64,000 bases of DNA from Drechslerella dactyloides (Eukaryota > Ascomycota > Orbiliomycetes > Orbiliales > Orbiliaceae). Each line of letters starts with the position of its first letter. Position 1 is the stretch's first letter. A program made the translations under genes and the position numbers. Below the pieces are notes generated by a model. The model did not search any database and was not told where the DNA came from. It saw only the letters and a list, made by a program, of their open reading frames with translations. The stretch lies in assembly GCA_020064725.1 (NCBI GenBank), contig JAGTWJ010000007.1:186001-250000 (forward strand). The letters run 5' to 3'. Below, piece by piece: positions 1 to 12,278 of this stretch.

Positions 1-1596
1 AATAACGCTCGCTTCGAACACCCTGGATTAGTCAACCCAAGTCGAAGCTAGCGCTGTCAAATATCGCAAGAAAACCTATATTATGGGGTAGTTAGCGTAT
101 ACAACGCTGCAGCTGCAGACTCCAGAATGGCGACCTGAACCCCGGTCGGCGGGCGCGGCACACCACCGCCACCACTACATGGGAAAACTCAGCATGCAGG
201 TGTACGTATGTGTGAACCGCATGGCAGACTTAATGTACTCACACACGTACATATATGTGCTTTGCTATGTATTGCAGCTCTGAGTACATGGAGATCACAC
301 GCAGCGATAGGCCCTCGTCGTCTTTGGCTGGTTGAAACTGGAGGTGCGACATGCAGCTGGATGTCTTGGTTTTTCACTGACGCTGATCGTTGCGGTCATG
401 GAACATATGATGTGGAGAATTGGAAATAGAAACGAACACTTAGCCCTCCCTATATGATATTTCATTATTTTGTCGATAGAAAGATGCTCGCTCTGCTAGC
501 ATGCCCCGTGCGGCTGCGTCGGATACCAAATCAAAGGGGATAGTTGTGTGGAAGCCGAGACTGGGAAAGATTGAAGTTGCAATCAGGCGGCCGATCCAAT
601 ACAGTAGCGCCCCCAAGATGGAGACGGGACGACATGTAAAATGTACTATACAACATGTATGCCTTGTGTACTAGAAGTGGGGGGGACATAAAATGGGTTA
701 CCTAGGAGCCCAGCTGCCACGACCCGCATGCACGGAGAACTGGAAATATTAATTGTTGGTCCCGTCGACTCGTTATATATATCCGGGTCCCCAAGATCTT
801 GGTTTCCCGGATCGGTTGCGTGGGTTGAAGTAGAGATCAACCATACTTCATTTTACGCTGCTGCCTCTTTTAAAATTTACCTCTTGTTCCTTCTTTCCAG
901 GGCGCTCGCCAGCACCACAGCAGGAGCAGCTGCTATTAGCTCAGGGCAACTAGACTGCACCTCGGAGTTTCCAATTTCGCCGGGAATTCCAAACACTGCT
1001 AACAAGAGCTTGGCTCGGTGTCATTTCATCTGCGACCTGCATTGTCCTGCGACCTGAATCCAGGCCCAGCTACCGAAGTGGGATTAAAGTGGAATTTTTC
1101 GCACAGCTAGGGGTCGCGGAAGGCCCATTCCTTCGCAGTGTCAAAAGTTTTTTCTCATCTGGACCCTCTTCTTCCCAGCTGTTTCTTTCCATCTTTCTTG
1201 ACTCAATTCACTATTCTTTCGACGAGCTATCAGAATAGCTCGTCGACGCGCCTTTTGAAATTTTTTGCGCTGGCTAGGGCGCCGACCGGGTTCATTTGGC
1301 GAGCGCAGCTTGCCAGTTTTGTCGGTTACACAGACAGCGCCTCCAACAAATACAACGCGGCAGACAACAGCAACAAGATACATTTAGATCTGGATCTCAA
1401 GATTCGGTCAGGAGCTATTGGCCGAAGCTTTCCTCCTGGGTGTCTGGGGGCAAGAGGCGAGATCTCTGGCATAGGCTGAGAGAGAAAATCGATACGCCCG
1501 GCCGTCAGTGCCATACACGCATACAACTGGACAAATTGCAAACTCCCAAACCCTCTCCGACGCATCCAGCCGCGGTGGCTGGAATCTACAATCGCT
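1..1596. other. Intergenic region and leader upstream of the receptor gene
   Basis: No ORF here resembles a protein. The part nearest the receptor gene (about 1140-1215) is pyrimidine-rich, as in many fungal 5' leaders. The receptor frame is closed by a stop at 1477-1479 and has no ATG before 1597. Confidence 0.5.
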
Positions 1597-3325
1597 ATGG
1601 GATTCCCGACGCTTACCATGACGATTGCTGTCCTAAACCTGATCGGTAGCTTGACGTCACTCCTAGGGTCGGGTTTCATTACTATCACCTATTTGATTCT
1701 GCCCATCAAACGGCACTTTCGACATTCACTCATCTTGAACCTTGCTATCGCTGGTGCGTATACGTAGACACCCATCCACAAACCCGGGTACCCCGATCAC
1801 ACCATTTTGGAAATAGAATATCTTATAGATGCGCATTCGGTAAATTTTCAACCATATCATGCTAATATAAAATCTCCTACTCGCAGATTTCACCAATAGC
1901 ATCAACAACTCTGTTTCAGGCCTTTGGCGCCTCACCACTCGTCGTGAAATCCCTGATGGCCCCGGCTGCATCGCCAACGGCTTCATGGGCCAACTCAGTG
2001 TCCAAGCTACCGACACCTCCATCCTCGCTATCGCCATCGTCACCGTCTGGTCGCTGACCCGCAAGACGATGATACGGGAATCCCTCCCCCGCACAACAAC
2101 CTTTCTCATATGCGGCGCCACCTGGATCTTGCCCTTAACCACCAGCTTTATCGTCCTTGGCTTGAATCGCTACGGCCCTGTCTCTGGCAATTGGTGCTGG
2201 ATCATCGCCGAGCCATCCTACTTCCGCTACGCCATGACACATGGCTGGCGCTTCGCCTTCATCTTACTCGAGGTCATCATGTACACCTACCTGCACTTCT
2301 ACATCCGCCGCCGCTTCGGAACCATCCTGGACGGTAGTCGCACCAACACGAACACCGCAAAATCGACCGTCCGCGAACATGTCGGCGACCCACGACACGA
2401 TTCATTTGCCCCGCACGCTCTGACGACCTCGCAAGTAGACCCCCTCAGCACCATTAACGATGACGGTGAAATCCAGCCTGTCAAAGCCCTCCAAGACCCC
2501 AATGACGATCCCGAATCCGCTGGCGCCTTTGGCCGCGGACAAGTCTGGGTCTCCGAAGAACCCTATGGCAAAGATACGACTACCACGGACGGTATCACCA
2601 CGACCGTCACGGCAGCACCAAGCTCGCGCCCGGAAACCGCGAACACAACGGAAACGACGACCCGCCACCCACGCTTCAACAACCCCTTCGCACATCGCCC
2701 ACGCGGCGCTGACGACCTCGCCGAAGACCCCAACGAAGAGACCGACAAGCACATCAAGCAAAGCAACGCCGCCCGCTCCCGTCGCGTCCGCCGGATCTTG
2801 CTGCTAAACGCCTACCCGGCAATGTACATCCTTCTGTGGATCCCCGGCATCGCCAACCGACTGATCGAGGCCTCTGGCGGTAGCAGCCCCGTGACGCAGA
2901 TCCTACAAGCGAGCACGCAGTTCGTCGGCCTCGCGAACGCGATTACCTACGGCTGGAACGAGCGCGTCGGCCGCCAGCTTTCCGACTACATCCACGACAA
3001 GTGGAGCCGCAACCGCAGTCGGTCGGTCGAAGAGATCGGTGGCACGACGAAGATTGAGATGCAGAATCGATCGCGTCTGCGGTTGGAGGGGAGTAAGGAG
3101 CGACTGAGGGAGCTCCGGGATGGGTTGAAGGATGGTCTGCGGTCACCATCGAGAGTCGATCAGGTGGACGACCATGGCCATTTGATATACGTTAATGGCA
3201 AGTGGGAGTGGAGCCGGAGCATGAGTTTCGTTTCGTCGCAAGAGGAGGAGGGCTCGAGCCGCGAGCCTGCGGAGAACGAGCGGGTCGCGGACGAGCGGGA
3301 GAATGAGCGGATGGCAAAGGAATAG
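1597..3325 (+). CDS. Seven-transmembrane G protein-coupled receptor, cAMP-receptor/Git3-like
   Basis: Likely a plasma-membrane receptor acting through a heterotrimeric G protein. Model: exons 1597-1753 and 1887-3325, giving 531 aa. The 133-nt intron rejoins the frame as LAIAD-FTNS inside helix 2. Seven hydrophobic segments are visible: about residues 7-35, 45-65, 79-103, 122-146, 172-193, 356-378 and 389-408. Loop 2 carries GNWCWI (about 153-158), a hallmark of the Dictyostelium cAMP-receptor-like class, while the helix 6-7 region resembles the Git3 C-terminal domain. The third intracellular loop is very long (about 160 residues), Thr- and Asp-rich, and the C-tail of about 120 residues is charged. 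ATG 1597 is the first in frame after a stop. The ligand cannot be told from sequence; fungal relatives are linked to nutrient sensing. Confidence 0.88.
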
Positions 3326-4074
3326 GGCTCTTTACTCGACAATTGCAACTCCGGGCGTGTACACGTGTTTCTTTCGTATGAATGAGCTGCATGTTCAGCT
3401 ATATTTTGTTTGTTTGCTATTAATGATACCCGAGAGTATACTTATATTTACGCAATCCGTTAGTTAACTTATTACTGTTAGGCGGGAGCAGTCGGCATCA
3501 AGCTGATTCTAATTGGAAGCTCGATGGATTGAGATATATATACGAAGAACATTGTTCACAATCGATATGCAATAATGTGCACGAGGCGTTAGATGGAACT
3601 AGGTTAAATTATAAACTAAGTTGGATTATAAAATCCGGGGTGCATTCTTCACGTTCTTCCGTCGAGATATCGATACGAGCGGATAGCAATCGAATCATGA
3701 GCTCGAGTACAACTGCACCTGTTAGTTAGCTAGCTAGATCACGCGGACAGAAGTCCACCGGTGAATGCGCATACCGATACATGCTCTTCCAAGTCTTTCG
3801 CAATCGATGCCATGTATTATATTACGACTATAGAACATTACATTATGAATCCAAACTTCCACCATCGTGCTGTTGTAAGAAATACAGGCCACACATTACA
3901 AAGGACATCCCCAACGCCACGTAACCACAAAAGCAATATGACTTCAATCGCAAATCAAGACTCCAACAGAGCGTCTCAACCATATCCCATGACACATTGC
4001 GTCTTCCACGCCTGACTGTAGGTAAAGAATAAATCAAAACCAAAAAAAAAAAAAAAAAATATCACCAAACCTGT
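3326..4074. other. Intergenic region between convergent genes
   Basis: Holds the 3' ends of the receptor (+) and the Zn2Cys6 gene (-). An 18-base A run (4042-4059) lies just past the stop of the minus-strand gene. No coding signal seen. Confidence 0.5.
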
Positions 4075-6825
4075 CTAATTCGTCTTACCATCCATCAGAA
4101 TCTCCAGGAAACCAGCCCATTCCGCCCCCAAACCTTCCCACTGATAATCATATCCTCCCGTCACGCCGTTCTCCACCACCACTGGCCCGCCGCCGGTCAA
4201 ATCCCAATCGAGGCCGCCGCCACTGCTAGTACCACCATTCCCATTACCAAAGTCACCAGTAAACCATTCTCCAAGCTCGTTAACAGTAAAGTCGCTCATG
4301 CCCGCCCATGAGTTACTGCTGCTGTGAGGGGAGTTGTCATTCGGGGTACCCGAATTAGTATAGTTCCCGTTATTATTACCATTGCTCGGCGCATGTATTT
4401 TCTCGTATCCAGAGGGTGGCGACGCGCCCCCAAATTCACCCTCTCCAACACCCTCGATCGTGCTTTGTCTTCGACTCATTTTCTCTCCACCAGAGCCGGG
4501 CCCACCTGAAGCGGGGAGTTTCCGCTTAATGGCGGTCGGACTCCGAGCGTTGTCGGTATTCACCCGTCGCAACACTTCTCTGCAGAGCACCTCATATGTC
4601 CGAACATACTTGAGCCCACTGCCATCGTCAATCAGCGGCTTGGCCATCAGCTCGAGCGTGCGCTGGCATGTACGCAACATCTCCTTTTGCTCTTGCAGCA
4701 GTGCAGCATCATTCGCGCGGTTGTTTTGGATGCTCGGGAGGATGAGATTGGTCTGCTCATCGCGCGTTCGCTGTTGTGTCAGCAAGAGACAATAGAGCAC
4801 GCTGATACCCGCGACGAAGACCCTATACAGACGACCCCTGGCGGGTTCGATATCGCCCATTGCTGAATCTTTCTGGTACAACTTGATGATCCTCGTCGCG
4901 GTGACGAAGCAGATGTCGAGAAGATCACTGGGCGGGTGGCCTGTGGGACGCGGGATGAGGTCTATGATCGCGCGAACCAGCGTGAGCTTCTCCTGGTAAA
5001 AGTGGAGGTCAAACCAGTCCTGGCTGACGTAGGCTCTGCTCATCGGGACGGCGCTGACGGGAAGCGTAGTAGGGGCACTGATCCGCCATTCTTCCAACTC
5101 GTTCACAAAATCCTCGAAGAAGGTGTACATCTTGCCTGGCGCCAAGACGTCGGCGATGTGATCTTTGGGTTGATGTAAGAACCGGCCGAATAATGCAACA
5201 TTCATGCGAGAGGTAATTTTCTTCAGCTTAATGTTGTGAATGAAGAAGGCTAATTCGGATTTGATGGTGCCCGTGTGCTTCGGCTTGTAATGTGCCATGA
5301 AGGTCGGCAGGTCCTCCGCCACGCCAATTAGCTTTTCATCGTCGACGTCCTCTGGGAGGTCAACTTTGATATCCTCGTCGGCGATACCGAATGGGCGGCC
5401 AAGCGTCTGCGATGCATGGCGATCGAGAGAGTAGCATTGCCAGAAAAGTCTCCGACGGATCTGCTCCTCGAACGCAGGCATCGACGGGGTAAATTTGCTA
5501 CGTGGCGGGTTTATGTGCATTTCATTTTCGACGCAGATGCGTAGACAGAGATTCGATATGTACCATAAACTCAAGCCGGTGGTACAGAAGAAGCCGAGAC
5601 GAGCGATGAAGAGCAAGTTGGTGACCCCGTCTACGCCATGGAGGCGTGGAATGCCATCGATATAGAACATCGCATTGGCATAGAATTTCATGGGGTTCAC
5701 CGTGTCCTTCTCGCCTTGACGGAAATGCCAGACCGATGCGATGGCAAAGACCATGTACGCGCGAAAGTGGTCCTGCGAGGACAATGGGCGTGCATTCCGA
5801 ATCCCGAGTAAGGACTCGCAGACCCGAACTATCTCGGATCGAGCGATGAAGGGGTGTTTCGGCTGGGCTTTTTCGAGATATGTTCGAAGAAGTTGCAGGC
5901 CAAGGTCTCGAGGCGGTGGGTTTGGGGGCATGGAACGCTGCTGGCTGAAGGAGGTTTTGCTCGAGGACGCCTTTGAGGTGGATTTCTTTTTGGAGGAGAG
6001 AAGCGAACGCAGGAGATTGATATCGCTATGACGAGTTCGAATCGCTGCCAGTATGGAGTTGATGAAGCTATACACGCCGCGAATTAGTGCGTTTCCATAA
6101 AACCGAGGTCCGAAGTGAAGCCTACTTGATCCCGCTACCCTCGCCGATGAACCTGGACTCGCGGTCATCTTTATCCTTTGGCTGATTGATCCGCTGGATC
6201 CCTGGTCCATGAGGACCCTGCGACTCCGGTCGAACTGGTCCGGTCTTGGGCGAAGTGGCGACGAGACTATCGTCCTGTAAACCAGCATCTTCTAGACTAG
6301 TGACGCGGGATATGCTCTGCATGTACGATTGCAGCTGTTGGATACGGTCCTCGAGTGATTCGACATAGCTATGAGTTCAGGTTTAGCAAAGCTCAGATAG
6401 GGCGTGCGTGCACATCGGGGATCTGGAACATCTCTTACCCACGGTGGTACTCTTGCTGGCTTGTAGGGTTCGCAATGGTGCAAGCTTCGTTCGCCTTCTT
6501 GCAGGCGGTACATTGTGGCGATAGAGCATCGCACTATCGAATTCAGTCAGCGCGTGGCTCCAGCCGGATGCTGAGGGGTTTATCAAACCTTGATCTTCTT
6601 GCTGCGGCATCTCTGGCAGGCCGGCTGCTTGTATAGTAACGGCGCGGCTGGGCTGTCGGAACCGGTCTCTGACTTCGAGGTAGCTCGCTGAGGCTCTTCG
6701 GAGACCGGGCGGGAGGACTGTGACCGGGGGGCGGGCGTGAATTTGCCCGTGCTGGGAGCCTCTGGAGACTGGGACACACCGTCCTGCTTTTGGCGCTTGG
6801 GCGGCCGTTCGAAATGCTCTTCCAT
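4075..6825 (-). CDS. Zn2Cys6 fungal-specific transcription factor (855 aa)
   Basis: Nuclear DNA-binding regulator. Model on the minus strand: exons 6825-6589, 6533-6439, 6368-6126 and 6067-4075. The zinc cluster is C70-x2-C73-x6-C80-x6-C87-x2-C90-x6-C97, followed by a short coiled-coil dimerisation stretch (YVESLEDRIQQLQSYMQ). A SRFIGEGSGI motif opens the middle homology region, and the RRRLFWQCYSLDR segment is typical of the Fungal_trans domain (PF04082). The C-terminus is Gly/Asn/Ser-rich, a plausible activation domain. Intron 1 lies exactly before the third cysteine. The 58-nt third intron (6125-6068) is needed to join two frames; it has a CTAAT branch site and restores the GSGINFINSI motif. 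Target genes cannot be inferred. Confidence 0.87.
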
Positions 6826-8366
6826 AGCTAGAAGCGACGGCGCCGTAGACGGTAGGGAGTGGTATATCGTGAGAACCTGAGGGCGAGGGAGAGTGAGAGC
6901 TGGCGAACAATAGGCGTGAGGCGATTTCGGCGATGGGCCGGTGCAGCGAAAAAATGTGCAAACAAGCGGGCGGACGTCGCGGCAACGCAGAGCTCAGAGG
7001 CGAGGCTGGCGGGCACGAAAAAAGGGCACACGAGCAGCCGGCGGGCAGTTATCACTGTCGAAAGGGGCTGTCCCGGCTCTTCTTCCGCGTCTTGGTCGAG
7101 GGCTGTCACAAAAGGGGCGGTTCGTGGACGCCGTCGTGGTGACGATGCTGTCTCTCCGCTTCTTCCAGCTGGCCTCGGTGTCCTGTCCCTCGCGTTCGCA
7201 CGAGAACCATTGGCGAGATTTGGAGTTCCCGAAGCTTAAGTGCTGCTGGATACGTAACGGAAGTCCAGGCCAGAGAATGCGCCACGGGCTCCCTCTCGCG
7301 AACGCAAACGAGGTGCTCGAATAATCAGCCCGAACCAATTAGCAAGCATGCCTTCGGCGTCTCCTTTCGGCATTGGCAACTTCCAGAAAGCTGGCCAGGC
7401 AGGCATGTTGCAGGCGCAGGGAAAAAGTTGGGGGTCAGCTGTGCCAATTTTAGCTGGCCGGATCGCACACATCCAGCATTTTCACGCCCGCGTGACCGTT
7501 GAAAATTTTTTCGAGAAATCCGGGGAAGAGCTCTCTGGCCCATTCAGGAGTCGGACGGCGTGGGACGGCGGATGAAAACGGTTTGGAATGGGATCGTTTG
7601 GGAGTTTCCACTCTGCTCCTGCATAAACGAGATCGTTCCCTCTCGCTCTCGCAGTCGAGGGGCCGTTGTTCTGGGGGTGGTTCTCATGCGGTGGCCTTGT
7701 CCTCGTGTCCCATGCATGCAGGCCAGAAGCTGAGGTATTCTGGGGAATGCAGGCCGACGGATCCTCGAACTCAAAGGAATCCGCTGCTCTGACTGGCCGC
7801 CGTCGAGCGGGGGGTCGCAGCTTTTCGGTTTAAGCTTAAGCAACCCTGCAGGCTGAGCCAGATCGATGGCTCGTCTCGAGGAGGCCATGCGGGTCGACAC
7901 CTGATGGCCCAGGACGCGTCCGGTCGACAAGGCCCTGGAAGCTCAATCGCTGGAAAGCTGCACAGGGCTGCCAGGGTTCTGGGAGCCTTTCTGTCAACAT
8001 TGGCGTTTGCAATTGCCTATTGCGACCGAGAACGGCATTCCAGTTGACAATGCTTATGAACAATCGATTGGTTCTGCATGCTGATGTGGAGCTGCAGCTG
8101 TAGCGCTAGCAGCTGTTCGTGCTCGGATGAGCTAATGGCGGGTGAACCCCGGAGGAATGCCATTTTGATATTCGATCACGAGTCGTCACAATGCATTTCC
8201 TCTCTCTCTTTCGCTCCCTTGTTTCCCTCTTCCGCACGTCTCATGCATGCGTGGAGCCAATTGTCAACGTGTATGTATCTTGAGCCACCCGGCCACTAGC
8301 GGAGCCGGAGGGAGTGTCATGCAGGTAAACGACGTGGGAAGATTGAGAATGCTGGCATCGCCGCCA
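6826..8366. other. Intergenic region between a Zn2Cys6 start and the Stn1 stop
   Basis: Contains the promoter of the minus-strand factor ending at 4075. Several overlapping ORFs on both strands are present, but none has a recognisable domain or splice structure; they look like chance ORFs in GC-rich DNA. Confidence 0.45.
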
Positions 8367-8921
8367 TCATGAAGGCTCGGAGGGTCGTTGCTGCTTCTCG
8401 CTCCTCTCCTTCCTCTTCCCTTGCTTTTGCCTCTTGACGTGCTTGACGTTGTGGTCATCCTTCTGCTTCAAGAGTCTCTCGTGCGACTCGGCTGCCTGGA
8501 CCCAAAACTGGGCCTGGTCGTCGAGCGTCAGGCCGGTCCCCAGTTCCTTGATCTGCATCTGGAATGCGCCGTGGACAAGCTCCAATTGCCCTCTCGCTTT
8601 TATGATAGAATGCATCTTGGGAATGCTGGTCTTCATCTCGGACCTCTGGGCGACGGCGTCCATTGTCTGCCCGCTGCCGTCGTCGATGGTGAAGACGACC
8701 CGTTTTTCGTACTCGTTGACGCGGGTGACGGTGCCGACGACGTGCACCCAGCGGACCGGGTGCCCGTGGAGGAAGAAAGTGGATCGCGGGGCGTACTCTG
8801 GGATCACGCGCAGGGAAGCCGCGATGTCGCACAGCAGAAGTTTGACCCATCGCGAATACGTCTCGGACCGGTTTATCCTCCTGAGCTTGGGGAGGGGAGC
8901 TGCTGGCGGTGGATCCATCAC
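8367..8921 (-). CDS. stn1: Stn1-like OB-fold telomere-capping protein
   Basis: Single-exon protein of 184 aa. Residues about 15-150 resemble the N-terminal OB fold of Stn1, the RPA32-like subunit of the CST complex that protects telomere ends with Ten1 (and Ctc1/Cdc13 where present). Visible landmarks are FFLHGHPVRWVHVVGTV, then VVFTIDDGSGQ and a later HSIIKARGQL strand. The tail (about 155-184) is Lys/Arg-rich. Many Stn1 proteins carry C-terminal winged-helix domains; this one stops after the OB fold and basic tail, as in shorter fungal versions. Two adjacent ATGs (8921, 8918) could start it. It is divergent from the Zn2Cys6 gene at 9315 and shares its roughly 390-bp promoter region. Confidence 0.8.
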   Translation of the reverse strand: MMDPPPAAPLPKLRRINRSETYSRWVKLLLCDIAASLRVIPEYAPRSTFFLHGHPVRWVHVVGTVTRVNEYEKRVVFTIDDGSGQTMDAVAQRSEMKTSIPKMHSIIKARGQLELVHGAFQMQIKELGTGLTLDDQAQFWVQAAESHERLLKQKDDHNVKHVKRQKQGKRKERSEKQQRPSEPS

Positions 8922-9314
8922 ACTGAGCCGGGGAGACGGATACGAAGCTGCCGATTGAGAGGACGAGCGAGAGGAAGAGCCGTGCAGCGTGCCTGCAGTC
9001 CGTCCGCGATCACGGGCTGCCCGTGCGAGTGTTCAGGCGAGTGGAGGCCGTGGCCGTGGCTGTGGGTGGCAGCTGGTAGCTCCTCAATGCAGTTTGCTTT
9101 TATAGGCTGCCCAGCCGCCGTTCCATCACAAACATTTTTTCTCCGGTCGGTCGTTCCCCGAACACCTGCATCCTCACACTCGACTTCTTCTCTCCACCGC
9201 TCGCCACGACGGACAGAAAAGACACACGCGGACGCTAGCTAGCTTCAAAGCCGACATTCGATATCTACCTACCCTCGAGCGTGCGCATCTCGACCACCGA
9301 ATCATCATCCATCC
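8922..9314. promoter_or_regulatory. Divergent promoter region between stn1 and a Zn2Cys6 gene
   Basis: A 393-bp stretch separates the two start codons on opposite strands, so both promoters must lie here or overlap their neighbours. No clear TATA element was identified. Confidence 0.5.
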
Positions 9315-12278
9315 ATGACCGACGAACTCGAGGACAGCCCTATCGCGGGCGACGGCGGCCCCGCAGGCCAGTCCTCCAAGGCCGCCAGCCAGCTGATGCA
9401 AGACGCTCTCGCCAACGGCAAAGGCGAGATGCCAATCGCCTGCGAACGCTGTCGTCGGAGAAAGCAGAAGGTTCCTCTCACGTCCGGTCCATCGGCATGC
9501 CCCGTCTGCTAATATCTTCTTCTCTGAGGACGCAGTGCGACCGCAAGCTGCCATCGTGCTCCAACTGCGCCAAATCTGGCCACCAGTGCAACGTTCCGGA
9601 CGTCACCGACCGTCGCAGAGCCGCTGGCGCCCAAAGCGCTCGTCTGCCGAAAGGCTACATCGAGCAGCTCGAGGCTCAAGTCCGCTTCCTCGAGACCAGC
9701 ATCCAGGAGAAACTTGCCACCCTTCGAGAGCAACACGGGACCCCGGATTCGCAGCCGTCGTCGAAACGCTTGAAGCTCGATCCCGAATCCAACCAGTCGT
9801 CATGGCAGGACCGATACATGCGCAGCAGGATGGACTTGGACGGCGAAGAAAATCTGTTGATGTTGAGCGCCACGGCGTCCATGACGCATGCATCCGCTGT
9901 CAATGCCCAAATGGAGCTTCCCGCGCCGGCGATCCACCACGACGTTTCAACGCTCCCCACGATGTCGATACTCTCCCTCAGCAACATCGGTGACTCGAAT
10001 GAGTCCGGCCCGTTCACATTCTCCAAGGTGCTGAGCAGCATCATCCGAAGCGACGGCCGCAATCCCGCTCTATCGACTCGTGTGAACCCGTTCTTTACGG
10101 ACCTGGCGGATGCGATTCCACACGTTCTCCCCGACATGGCCAGCCAGCTATCCGGCTCGACAGGCAGGAAGCACATGGACAAGTACTTTCGGATGGTCCA
10201 GTTCCGGTATCGCGTGCTGGATCGCAAAGATACCGAAGAGTACTACGAGGGCTGGGTAAACCGACAGTCGAAACACACAACACGCGCGGAGAGCGTCGCG
10301 AGCAGCCGTTCCGCCATGCAAGAAGAATCGAACGCTACTCCGAGTGCCACCAGCCAAGCAGGACAGAGTCAGGCTGTCAAGGCCGAGACCCCGGCGCCGA
10401 CACACCCGGACTCGCCGATCAAGAACTTCATCATCTACATGGTATTGGCCATAGGCATCACGCTGGACGAGGACTCGGCGTCGCATTCGGCCTTCTTCAG
10501 CAATCATTTCCTTTTCGCAGCGATTCGCCACTTTGAGGCTGTTCTCGAGGGCTCGGAAGGTTCCAATGTGGGGACTGAAGATCCCATCGATACTATAAGG
10601 GCACTGTTGTTGCTTGCGATTTACAGTCTATACAGCCCGTCGGCAGGCCCAACATGGCATTTCATCGGCCTTGCAATCAGGAAGGCAATCTGCCTGGGAT
10701 ACCATATGGATATGGTGCAAGGGGAGGATGCCGGACCGGTCGACGACAATGTGCAGGAAGAGCGACGGTGGGTGTTTTGGACAGCATATGTGCTCGACAG
10801 GTGTATCTGTCAGGCACTAGACCGGCCTTTCAGCATCCAGGACACCGATGTCACCGCTAAGGTATGGCTATAATCCGCGTCCTTCGGGGATTCGGCAAAA
10901 TGCTAACATTGGGTTGCAGCTCCCCACCCTATCCAAGGCGAACTCGCTCGACGTGTTTGCACTCCATTTCATCCGGTACAATCTCATCCGGACAGACTTT
11001 ATGACCCATCCGACGAAGAATTTCACGTATCACCAAACGAATTTGCTCAACTGGCGACAGTCGTTCCCCGCTTTTCCGCCAGCGATAGATCAGCCTCTTC
11101 GCGATACCATTCGTGACTATTTTGACGGCCTGTACTACGGGGCCCTTTTACTACTCGTGAAGCCGAACGACCAGTCCAAGCCGAGCGAAAGGCATACCGG
11201 CAATTCGATTCCCAATGCGACAATGACATCGCCGGAACACCGAAAGCTGAGCCACATCGCGTTTGCGAGCATCTACGTGCTCCGGAGCGCGGCAAAGCGG
11301 GTAGAGCTCAGCAGCTTCATCAGTTGGCTGATTGGATATAGAGTATTCAAGGCAGGCTTGGTATTTCTGAGGAGCGTGCTGATCTTGACCGGTTTCCGGA
11401 GGCGGTACTGTACCGTCGAGCAGGGTATGTGCTCTCCATCTCTAATATAAGTGAGACCCACGCTAATCGGTAGAATGATAGTGTCATCGGATCTGGGCTC
11501 AGCGATGGATGTCCTCACTGCAGTAGGCAGCAAATTTGATGATCTGAAGCGGTACCGCGGAGTATTCCGAATCCTAAAACGCGGATTCGAGAAGTTCCTG
11601 GAAGCTGAGAAGATGGGATTGCGGCCGCCAGCATTCTCGACCAGCGATATTGATTTCTCGGTAGTGAACATCGGCACGTTGAAGAGTCTGCTGGAAGAGG
11701 TGGTCGAGATGCTTGTGGAAATGAGCAGTGTTCCACCGGGTGGCAACTCTGAGCGAGAGCGAATGATGCAATGGGGCAGCAACAACGTCGGGAACCACCA
11801 TGGCGAAGGGATGAACGGTATGGGACGGGCTAGTGTCAGCAAGCCGTTTGGGAATGGGGCCCTGATGACACCGCCGCTGACGACGCCTTCCGGTCCTCCC
11901 GCGGTTTCGACGAACGGGGGCCGAGGCGCAAGCGCACCGGCAGCGACACCAGTGCCGAACAATGGTAGCACGTCAACTTATCCTCATCACAGTGGCAATG
12001 TACCCCCCAACGTATCGCCGAAGAACACCGGTAATAACAACAACAAGAAAAGCAATGCGCCGCAGACGCCGGGGATCATGGGCCTGACAGAGCCGACAGC
12101 GGTGAGCGTCAAATGGGGAAATACAGCAGACATGGGCATGAACAGCGGGAACGGGTGGAACTCAGCGGGTATGGGCATGGGACGGATGGTCGGTGGCGGG
12201 TTCACCGCGCCATCAGCAGAGATGGAGGTGGACAAGGACCTATACGAGATTCTGTTCGGCGGAAGTGTGGGCATGTAA
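9315..12278 (+). CDS. Zn2Cys6 fungal-specific transcription factor (927 aa)
   Basis: Nuclear regulator. Exons 9315-9470, 9536-10861, 10920-11424 and 11482-12278; each intron (57-65 nt) has a CTAAT or CTAAC branch site. The zinc cluster is C43-x2-C46-x6-C53-x6-C60-x2-C63-x6-C70, followed by a coiled-coil linker (GYIEQLEAQVRFLE). The middle homology region (Fungal_trans, PF04082) is clear: SPIKNFIIYMVLAIG, then EERRWVFWTAYVLDRCICQ and a DRPFSIQDTDV motif. The last 180 residues are Asn/Gly/Ser/Met-rich. The last intron could use either of two AG sites 8 nt apart; only the one ending at 11481 keeps the frame. The intron before the third cysteine matches that of the factor at 4075-6825. No specific regulon is assigned. 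Confidence 0.87.

Noticed and set aside
659..700. ATGCCTTGT similar to the MPCKA start (also near 61273)
   Set aside because: Only the first three codons match and no MPCKA block follows.
6068..6125. Apparent one-base frameshift in the first Zn2Cys6 gene (stop at 6122-6124)
   Set aside because: A 58-nt intron with CTAAT branch site and TAG acceptor joins the frames in phase and restores the GSGINFINSI motif.
8388..9242. 284-codon plus-strand ORF opposite stn1
   Set aside because: Antisense of the OB-fold gene and its promoter; no recognisable protein features.
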